Shown here one piece after another: positions 15,254 through 20,575 of a stretch of DNA of 20,575 nt (the stretch's first letter is position 1; each line of letters starts with the position of its first letter). The notes below the pieces were generated by a model. The model ran no database searches. It worked only from the letters and a program-made list of their open reading frames with translations, and was not told where the DNA came from. The position numbers and the translations under genes are program-made. The stretch is taken from NCBI GenBank assembly GCA_031397815.1, contig JANNMJ010000142.1, positions 1 through 20,575 of the forward strand, read 5' to 3'. Origin of the DNA: JANNMJ01 sp031397815. GTDB taxonomy: Bacteria > Bacteroidota > Bacteroidia > Cytophagales > Hymenobacteraceae.

Positions 15254-17602
15254 GTGACGCATTGGAACTGTACGCCAACCCCTGGCGGCGGCTCCGTCAC
15301 TCGTTTACCGTCCATTTTGTTACATTTTTCTATCCGAACCGGCGCTTTGGCGCTCGGGTTCGTCACCGGCGCCCACCTCGGGGCGACGGCGCAAGCGGTG
15401 CCTAAGCAGGCCACCGCTGACACAACGCGCACGCCCAACGTGCAGCTTTCGGAGGCGCAGATAAACGCTACCCGCGCCAACGGCCAGACTGGCACAGCGT
15501 ACCAAACGCTCGGCGCGAAGGACATTAAAGACCGAAATTTCGGTCAAGACCTGCCGTACCTGCTCGACCAAACGCCGTCCGTTGTGACCACCTCCGACGG
15601 CGGCACCGGCATCGGCTACACGGGGCTGCGGATACGCGGAACGGACCCGACACGGGTCAACGTCACGCTCAACGGCGTGCCCGTGAACGAGGCGGAGTCG
15701 CACTCGGTCTTCTTCGTCGATTTGCCGGATTTGGGTTCCTCCGTGAACTCCATTCAGGTGCAGCGCGGGGTGGGGACGAGCACGAATGGCGCGGGAGCCT
15801 TCGGCGGCTCGGTCAATATCGAGACGAATGCCGTGCGGCGGAAGGCGTATGCGGACGTGACGAACTCGGCCGGGTCGTTCGGAACGTGGCGCACGAGCAT
15901 CTCGGCCGGAACCGGGCTGATGGGGGCTGATTCGGCCCGTGGAAAATTCGCCCTCGATGCCCGCGCCTCGCGGATTCAGAGCGAAGGCTACGCCGATAGG
16001 GCGTCTGCGCGCCTGCGCTCGCTCTACCTCACGGGCACGTATCTGACCGACAAAACGCTTGTCCGGGCACTCGTCCTGACCGGGCATGAGCGCACCGGTC
16101 AAGCGTGGTACGGGGTGCCGATTGATTCGGTGCGGGCCGGAAATCCCACGTTCAATCCCGCTGGTCTTGATTATGCCGACGGCGACGGCCCGACACGCGC
16201 CACGCCCTACGGCAATCAAATCGATAGCTATCAGCAGGATTATTATCAGCTTTTGGTTTCGCACCAGCTCACGCCCAGCATCAGCCTGAGCGTAACGCCG
16301 TTCTGGACGCGCGGCGGCGGATATTACGAGGAATACAAGGTCGGGGAGAGCTTCGAGCGGTACGGCCTGACGCCGGGCAACATCATCGTCGATAGCGCCG
16401 CCGTGACGTCTACCGACGTGGTGCGCCGCCGCTGGCTCCGCACGAACCTCTTCGGCGCGACGTGGGCCGCCACCCTCGCGCCGCTCGGGCAGGATTGGAC
16501 GCTGACCGTCGGCGGCGCGGCGTCGGGTTATCGGGGGAATCATTTCGGCGAAGTGATTTGGGCGCGCTACGCCGCTCAGACCGAAAACGACCACCGCTAC
16601 TACGACGAACACACACGCAAATCCGACGCGAACGCCTACGCCCGCGCCACGTTTCAGCCCACCACGCACCTCGGCGTGTACGCCGATGCGCAGGTGCGGC
16701 GCGTCTCGTATTCCCTCCTGACCCCGAACGAAGATTTCGGTCCCCGTCTGCCCAATACCTTCGATTTCACTTTCTTCAACCCCAAAGGCGGCCTCACCTA
16801 CACGCTCCCCGCCGACCTGACCGCCTACGCTTCCGTAGCCGTGGCGCACCGCGAGCCCACCCGCACTGCCTACACCGATACGCCACCGAGCCGCCGCCCA
16901 ACCGCCGAGCGGCTCCTCGATTACGAAATCGGCCTCCGCCGGACCGCCGGGCGCGTTCAGTGGGGCATCAACGGCTACCTGATGCGCTACCGCGACCAGC
17001 TCGTGTTCTCCGGGAAGCTCGATGACGTCGGGAACGCGATTCCCACGAACGTCAAAGACTCGTACCGCGCTGGCGTCGAGCTGACCGCCGCCGCCGAGCT
17101 GCTGCCGCGCCGCCTGACCCTGAGCGGCAACCTGACGGCCTCGCGCAACCGCATTAAAAACTATCAGGATTACGTGAGCGTGTACGACGTCGAATTCAAT
17201 TTCGTGCAGGAAGCCGTCACCACGTACGCCGAAACCGCCATCGCCCTCTCGCCGGAGCTAATTGGCGCGGCCATCCTCGAAGGCGTGGCCGCGCCCGGCC
17301 TGCGGGTGGCGCTGCTCGGCAAGCACGTCGGGCGCCAGTATCTCGATAACACCGAAACCCGCGCGCGCTCCCTCGACCCGTATACCGTCCTCGATGCGCG
17401 GGTGCGGTACCAGCGGACGGTTCATTTTCTGGGCTTGCAGGAAGTGGAAGCGGGCTTACTCGTGGCGAACGTGCTGAGCGAGCGCTATGCATCCAACGGC
17501 TTCACCTACGGCTATACCTACGACGGCGCGCGGCAGGATTTCCCGTCCGTCTACCCGCAGGCGACACGAAACTTTTTGGCGTCGTTGAGCTTACGGTGGT
17601 AG
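15254..17602 (+). CDS. TonB-dependent outer-membrane receptor, probable thiamine importer
   Basis: About 782 aa from GTG 15254; TTG 15317 is a good alternative, giving a compact signal peptide (FSIRTGALALGFV to AQA). Starts inside the riboswitch are rejected. The plug domain is clear: DIKDRNFGQDLPYLLDQTPS, GIGYTGLRIRGTDPTRVNVT, LNGVPVNEAESH, VQRGVGTSTNGAGAFGGSVN. A ~600-residue beta-barrel follows and ends in an aromatic residue (LASLSLRW), as needed for outer-membrane insertion. No N-terminal carboxypeptidase-like domain is present. The plug closely resembles Bacteroidota receptors placed behind TPP riboswitches, and the riboswitch here points to thiamine or a derivative as substrate. No inner-membrane transporter lies next to it. 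It appears monocistronic. Confidence 0.93.
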   Translation: MTHWNCTPTPGGGSVTRLPSILLHFSIRTGALALGFVTGAHLGATAQAVPKQATADTTRTPNVQLSEAQINATRANGQTGTAYQTLGAKDIKDRNFGQDLPYLLDQTPSVVTTSDGGTGIGYTGLRIRGTDPTRVNVTLNGVPVNEAESHSVFFVDLPDLGSSVNSIQVQRGVGTSTNGAGAFGGSVNIETNAVRRKAYADVTNSAGSFGTWRTSISAGTGLMGADSARGKFALDARASRIQSEGYADRASARLRSLYLTGTYLTDKTLVRALVLTGHERTGQAWYGVPIDSVRAGNPTFNPAGLDYADGDGPTRATPYGNQIDSYQQDYYQLLVSHQLTPSISLSVTPFWTRGGGYYEEYKVGESFERYGLTPGNIIVDSAAVTSTDVVRRRWLRTNLFGATWAATLAPLGQDWTLTVGGAASGYRGNHFGEVIWARYAAQTENDHRYYDEHTRKSDANAYARATFQPTTHLGVYADAQVRRVSYSLLTPNEDFGPRLPNTFDFTFFNPKGGLTYTLPADLTAYASVAVAHREPTRTAYTDTPPSRRPTAERLLDYEIGLRRTAGRVQWGINGYLMRYRDQLVFSGKLDDVGNAIPTNVKDSYRAGVELTAAAELLPRRLTLSGNLTASRNRIKNYQDYVSVYDVEFNFVQEAVTTYAETAIALSPELIGAAILEGVAAPGLRVALLGKHVGRQYLDNTETRARSLDPYTVLDARVRYQRTVHFLGLQEVEAGLLVANVLSERYASNGFTYGYTYDGARQDFPSVYPQATRNFLASLSLRW

Positions 17603-17654
17603 CGGATGCAGGCGGGTCGGCAGCGGCCGGTGCCGCCTACGTCCGGCCTCTACG

Positions 17655-17662
17655 TACCTTTG
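17655..17662 (+). promoter_or_regulatory. -7 promoter box TACCTTTG for the acyl-CoA dehydrogenase
   Basis: An exact TAnnTTTG match, 25 bases before the ATG at 17688 and identical to the guaB box. The leader would be about 20 bases. The -33 region shows no clear TTTG. Confidence 0.5.
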
Positions 17663-17687
17663 TAGTACCGTATCAATCAACCCACTT

Positions 17688-18920
17688 ATGTCCAGCCAAT
17701 CCGACGTGCTCTCGCCGAAGGCCACGGCCAAAAAAGCCCCCGGTTCCACCAACTCCAACGGCTTCACCGATTACTTCGACCTCGACGGTCTGCTCACCGA
17801 CGAGCACATTCTGGTGCGCCAGAGCATCCGCGACTTCGTGAAGCGCGAGATTTCGCCTAACATCGAGAAGTGGGCGCAGGACGCGCATTTTCCGAGCGAA
17901 ATCGTGCGGAAATTCGGCGACGTTGGCGCCTTCGGCCCCACGATTCCGGCGGAATACGGCGGCGGCGGGATGGATTACATCTCCTACGGCCTGATTATGC
18001 AGGAAATCGAGCGCGGCGACTCCGGTATGCGCTCCACGGCTTCCGTGCAAGGCTCGCTCGTGATGTTCCCGATTTACGCCTACGGCTCCGAAGAGCAGCG
18101 CCGCAAGTTCCTGCCGAAGCTCGCGTCCGGCGAATGGCTCGGCTGCTTCGGCCTCACCGAGCCCGACCACGGCTCGAACCCCGGCGGGATGACCACCAAT
18201 ATCAAGGATATGGGGGATTATTACCTGCTGAACGGCGCGAAGCTCTGGATTTCGAACTCGCCGCAGAGCCAAGTGGCCGTGGTGTGGGCGAAGGACGAGA
18301 GCGGCCGTATCCGTGGCGTCATCGTCGAGAAAGGGATGGAAGGCTTCACGGCCCCCGAAATCCACAACAAGTGGAGCCTGCGCGCCAGCATCACCGGCGA
18401 GCTGGTGTTCGATAACGTGAAAGTCCCGAAGGAGAACATTCTCCCGAACGTGGAAGGCCTGAAAGGCCCGCTCTCGTGCCTCGATTCGGCGCGTTTTGGT
18501 ATCGCGTGGGGCGCCATCGGCGCCGCCATCGACTGCTACGAATCCGCCCTGAAGTACTCGCTCCAGCGCATCCAGTTCGATAAGCCGATTGCCGCGTTCC
18601 AGCTCACCCAGCGCAAGCTGGCCGAGATGCTCACCGAAATCACGAAGGCCCAGCTGATGGCGTGGCGCCTCGGCGTCCTCAAGAACGAAGGCAAAGCCAC
18701 GAGCGCCCAAATCTCGATGGCCAAGCGCAACTCGGTCGATATGGCGCTGCACGTCGCCCGCGAAGCCCGCCAAATCCACGGCGGCATGGGCATCACCGGC
18801 GAGTACCCCATCATGCGCCACATGATGAACCTCGAATCGGTCATCACCTACGAAGGCACCCACGATATCCACCTCCTCATCACGGGAATGGATATTACGG
18901 GCATCGCGGCGTTCAAGTAA
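17688..18920 (+). CDS. Glutaryl-CoA dehydrogenase-type acyl-CoA dehydrogenase
   Basis: A complete 410-aa FAD-dependent acyl-CoA dehydrogenase. It is closest to the glutaryl-CoA dehydrogenase branch: MRSTASVQ carries the substrate-binding arginine (Arg115, human Arg94) and, seven residues before it, Glu108 (human Glu87); TYEGTHD carries the catalytic base Glu389 (human Glu370). FAD-contact motifs GCFGLTEPDHGS and WISNS, and IHGGMGITGEYPI near the C-terminus, are intact. The branch oxidatively decarboxylates glutaryl-CoA to crotonyl-CoA in lysine/tryptophan breakdown; whether this enzyme decarboxylates is not proven here. There is a ~25-residue low-complexity N-terminal tail. It is a single-gene unit with its own promoter and terminator. 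Confidence 0.93.
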   Translation: MSSQSDVLSPKATAKKAPGSTNSNGFTDYFDLDGLLTDEHILVRQSIRDFVKREISPNIEKWAQDAHFPSEIVRKFGDVGAFGPTIPAEYGGGGMDYISYGLIMQEIERGDSGMRSTASVQGSLVMFPIYAYGSEEQRRKFLPKLASGEWLGCFGLTEPDHGSNPGGMTTNIKDMGDYYLLNGAKLWISNSPQSQVAVVWAKDESGRIRGVIVEKGMEGFTAPEIHNKWSLRASITGELVFDNVKVPKENILPNVEGLKGPLSCLDSARFGIAWGAIGAAIDCYESALKYSLQRIQFDKPIAAFQLTQRKLAEMLTEITKAQLMAWRLGVLKNEGKATSAQISMAKRNSVDMALHVAREARQIHGGMGITGEYPIMRHMMNLESVITYEGTHDIHLLITGMDITGIAAFK

Positions 18921-18946
18921 GAATCGCCCTGAATCGTAACTTTAAG

Positions 18947-18979
18947 CCCGCCCCGACCATTGTCGGGGCGGGTTTTTTT
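18947..18979 (+). terminator. Rho-independent terminator of the acyl-CoA dehydrogenase gene
   Basis: A perfect 11-bp GC stem (18947-18957 with 18962-18972), loop catt, and seven T at 18973-18979. It starts 26 bases after the stop codon. Confidence 0.95.
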
Positions 18980-18982
18980 ATT

Positions 18983-19489
18983 ATGGCGCCTTATACATTC
19001 GAGCAGCTACTTACGGAAGAAGAGTTTACGCAAAGCGTTAGGCTCTCTGTAACGACAACTCCTGCAAAGCGGAGCAAGATTAAGCTGGCGACTTTAGTGA
19101 TCAGCACTCTGTGTTTGCTGCTTATGTATGGCCTATTAGGATCATCAGTAGGTGGATACAAGTTGGGCTGGATAAGTACATGGTGTCTGATCGGATTAGG
19201 TGGTTTAGCGGCTACATTTCTCGAACTGCGGAAGAGGAAGATAAGTAGGTATTACAGAGAATCTGCTTTCAGCAAACGCCTATTGACGTATGTGATATCC
19301 GATGAAGGCATAGCCACTGAAAGTCAAGATGTATGTTCAAAAATTGGCTGGGTGCATATCACGGGTTACCGCGAAACACCCGAATTGCTGATTCTAAGGT
19401 TTGACGTGCAGCAGACGATGACTTTTAGAAAATCGTTGCTAAATGCTGCTTCGCTGCAAATCATCAAAGAAAAGTCGGTGCCATTTTGA
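18983..19489 (+). CDS. YcxB-like membrane protein
   Basis: A 168-aa protein from ATG 18983. Two hydrophobic helices lie at about residues 35-55 (LVISTLCLLLMYGLL) and 65-85 (WCLIGLGGLAATFL). A C-terminal soluble YcxB-like domain follows, with YVISDEGIATES, SKIGWVHITGYRET and a final RKSLLNAASLQIIKE, matching the pattern of that poorly characterised family. Function is unknown. Base composition is clearly more AT-rich than upstream genes, so it may be acquired DNA. The start lies only 3 bases beyond the preceding terminator's T-tract, so its promoter would have to lie in or before that hairpin; a TAACTTTA box at 18937-18944 is one candidate. Confidence 0.72.
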   Translation: MAPYTFEQLLTEEEFTQSVRLSVTTTPAKRSKIKLATLVISTLCLLLMYGLLGSSVGGYKLGWISTWCLIGLGGLAATFLELRKRKISRYYRESAFSKRLLTYVISDEGIATESQDVCSKIGWVHITGYRETPELLILRFDVQQTMTFRKSLLNAASLQIIKEKSVPF

Positions 19490-19526
19490 ATAGGGGCGGG
19501 CCTTATGCCCGCCCGGCGGATAAAAA
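19490..19526. repeat. Repeated GC hairpin element, copy 1
   Basis: Perfect arms gggcgggc and gcccgccc around loop cttat, starting in ataggggcgggccttatgc directly after the YcxB-like stop. A near copy lies at 20004-20040. It may be a terminator without a T-run or a dispersed repeat. Confidence 0.6.
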
Positions 19527-19532
19527 CTCGGG

Positions 19533-19557
19533 CGCGCTCCTGCTATTCAGGAGCGCG
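19533..19557 (-). terminator. Terminator of secreted paralogue 1
   Basis: A perfect 10-bp stem (19533-19542 with 19548-19557). On the minus strand it is followed by CCCGAGTTTTTAT. It lies 24 bases after the stop of the small secreted protein gene. Confidence 0.8.
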
Positions 19558-19581
19558 GCCGGTTTGCGTTCTGATTGCGGG

Positions 19582-19920
19582 TTAGCGCTTCTCCAAAAGA
19601 TAATTCGTCAAGACGTTATAACCTGGGCTGAACGTCGACTGGCTCATTTGAGTAACAACCCAGCCACTCGCCCTTAGTTGACCAAGTTTGATCATTTCGG
19701 CTTGATGGATAGCAGCTTGTCCTTTCGTCGCGCCGCCTACTGTCGCTACCTCTGTTATAGTTTGTTCATCGGCGGAAGCAACCACCAATTCGGAGGATTT
19801 GAATCCAAAGAAACGGCCGCTTACCATCATATACTTCACCGGTTCTTCCGCCTTTGGCAGAAATGCAAACGACCCGGCCGCCACACCCAGCAGCGCCACC
19901 AAATAAATCAGCTTTTTCAT
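19582..19920 (-). CDS. Small secreted protein, paralogue 1
   Basis: A 112-aa protein from ATG 19920, which starts the signal peptide MKKLIYLVALLGVAAGSFAF exactly as in its neighbour; five extra codons upstream are not shared. The mature part opens FLPKAEEPVKYMMVSG and ends GWVVTQ...YLLEKR. These anchors (FLPK-EP-YMMV-G, AE-K-L-GW-V, Y-LEKR) are shared with the gene at 20065-20412. I do not recognise the family; it is predicted to reach the periplasm, with no lipobox and no T9SS tail. It lies in the AT-richer end of the window, with its own terminator downstream. Confidence 0.75.
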   Translation of the reverse strand: MKKLIYLVALLGVAAGSFAFLPKAEEPVKYMMVSGRFFGFKSSELVVASADEQTITEVATVGGATKGQAAIHQAEMIKLGQLRASGWVVTQMSQSTFSPGYNVLTNYLLEKR

Positions 19921-19936
19921 CAGCAGAAAAGACAAA

Positions 19937-19960
19937 GCCCGGCCGCGACGTTGCGGCGGG
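19937..19960 (-). terminator. Terminator-like hairpin between the two paralogues
   Basis: On the minus strand CCCGCCGC pairs with GCGGCCGGG (one bulged base) and is followed by CTTTGTCTTTTC. It may stop transcription from paralogue 2 or attenuate paralogue 1, whose ATG lies 17 bases further on. Confidence 0.4.
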
Positions 19961-20003
19961 TTGCCGAAGCTAGTGCCTTTGCTTCAAATCTCTAACAGTG
20001 AGG

Positions 20004-20040
20004 ATAGGGGCGGGCCTTATGCACGCCCGATGGATAGTAA
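20004..20040. repeat. Repeated GC hairpin element, copy 2
   Basis: The sequence ataggggcgggccttatgc is identical to copy 1 at 19490; the right arm differs by one base (gcacgccc for gcccgccc), which breaks one pair of the stem, and gatggata replaces ggcggata. It lies 25 bases after the stop of paralogue 2. Confidence 0.6.
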
Positions 20041-20064
20041 ACTGGCTGCTCTACTGCAAGCAGG

Positions 20065-20412
20065 TCATCTTTTTTCTAACACATATACCATCTGCGCAGA
20101 TAAGAAGTGTTGGGGATTTCCAGCTTCATGTGTACAGGATATAACGGACCATCCTTCTTGCTTCAGTTTGTTAATCTTTTGAAGTTCGGCAACTCTTAAT
20201 GACTTAAAGCCTTCTTCACTAAAGTTTTCTTCAGTCAGTTGACCATCAGGTGCAACTGTAGTAATGTGAGGAAACAGTTTAGTGGATAAATTCTTCGCTT
20301 GCACAGTGCCAATCACCATCATATACCCCGTCGGCTCCCCTTCCTTCGGCAGAAACGCAAACGACCCGGGCGTTACACCCAGCAGCGCCACCAAATAAAC
20401 TAGCTTTTTCAT
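20065..20412 (-). CDS. Small secreted protein, paralogue 2
   Basis: A 115-aa protein. The signal peptide MKKLVYLVALLGVTPGSFAF is almost identical to paralogue 1, and the DNA for it differs at only 6 of about 63 bases. The mature part is much more diverged but keeps FLPKEGEPTGYMMVIG, an internal helix RVAELQKINKLKQEGWSV, and the C-terminal YVLEKR. It is slightly longer through an insert around residues 36-55. Function is unknown. Immediately upstream of the ATG (from about 20417) the sequence stops resembling the paralogue and becomes insertion-sequence-like, so its native promoter has probably been displaced. Confidence 0.75.
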   Translation of the reverse strand: MKKLVYLVALLGVTPGSFAFLPKEGEPTGYMMVIGTVQAKNLSTKLFPHITTVAPDGQLTEENFSEEGFKSLRVAELQKINKLKQEGWSVISCTHEAGNPQHFLSAQMVYVLEKR

Positions 20413-20413
20413 C

Positions 20414-20575
20414 AGTACAGGACTTACGCACTCAATTTGAGAGCGAAGGGATTGGTGAATTTTTCAACACGCTTACGAGATAATCGGACCATATTTTCTG
20501 ACTTGTCCGGTAAATGGTTTGGCCCGTTTTTCGGGCAAACTCTCGCAGGGTCATCCAAGCTAAGTAGCAGCAAGA
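20414..20575 (-). mobile_element. Probable insertion-sequence end (element runs off right edge)
   Basis: The flank of paralogue 2 switches after catcag into tacaggacttacgcactc. An aggacttacgca-type terminus is common at ends of DDE-transposase insertion sequences. The adjacent minus frame (20432-20575) stays open to the window edge and stops 12-15 bases inside the terminus, the usual spacing for a transposase gene's 3' end. The family cannot be named from this fragment, and the other end and target duplication lie outside. Confidence 0.5.
20432..20575 (-). CDS. Possible transposase C-terminal fragment (partial)
   Basis: Forty-seven residues open to the right edge, containing WMTLREFARKTGQTIYRTSQ and KIWSDYLVSVLKN, then a TGA. 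It is basic and helical with aromatic residues, in keeping with transposase C-termini. A second frame is also open (ending KLSA at 20427), so the reading frame itself is uncertain. The call rests mainly on the IS-like terminus beside it. Confidence 0.35.
   Translation of the reverse strand, partial: SCCYLAWMTLREFARKTGQTIYRTSQKIWSDYLVSVLKNSPIPSLSN

Noticed and set aside
15320..16849. Minus-strand open frame of 509 codons
   Set aside because: It is antisense to the TonB-dependent receptor plug and barrel; no recognisable motif.
17673..18872. Minus-strand open frame of 399 codons opposite the acyl-CoA dehydrogenase
   Set aside because: The plus-strand enzyme carries all catalytic residues; the antisense frame has none.

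Overview
The window reads as a chromosome segment of a fairly GC-rich Bacteroidota, most likely a Cytophagales/Hymenobacter-type organism. The evidence is a type IX secretion (T9SS) C-terminal sorting domain, an outer-membrane receptor of the Bacteroidota thiamine type behind a TPP riboswitch, -7-like boxes of the form TAnnTTTG, little Shine-Dalgarno sequence, and several TTG/GTG starts. The genus is inference; no rRNA or tRNA was seen.

Left part (1-10738, all minus strand, read right to left): guaB (IMP dehydrogenase); a partner-switching cassette of a membrane-bound SpoIIE/RsbU-type phosphatase (reading frame broken at a run of five G), a STAS anti-sigma antagonist and an RsbW-type kinase whose start overlaps the STAS stop; two periplasmic parvulin-type folding factors (a lipoprotein with two PpiC domains plus an OmpA-like domain, and a SurA-like chaperone); then a MoxR AAA ATPase, an unrecognised 154-aa protein and the start of a DUF58 protein that runs off the left edge. 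Two intergenic gaps here are imperfect palindromes built of short near-tandem motifs.

Middle (11085-17602): a large secreted multidomain T9SS cargo protein closed by a strong terminator; a NadR-like P-loop nucleoside-kinase homologue; a small convergent membrane-anchored acidic/proline-rich protein; and a TPP riboswitch in front of a TonB-dependent receptor, which makes that receptor a probable thiamine importer. A 13-bp tandem repeat supplies the stop codons of both convergent genes in between.

Right part (17688-20575): a glutaryl-CoA-dehydrogenase-type acyl-CoA dehydrogenase with a textbook terminator, then a more AT-rich, accessory-looking end: a YcxB-like membrane protein, two paralogous small secreted proteins with nearly identical signal-peptide DNA but divergent mature parts, a repeated GC hairpin, and what looks like the end of an insertion sequence lying within about 10 bases of the second paralogue's start codon.

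I found no CRISPR array, phage module or clearly new defence system. The points most worth a second look are the broken phosphatase, the parvulin-OmpA lipoprotein, the thiamine receptor without a neighbouring inner-membrane transporter, and the IS-abutted paralogue pair.
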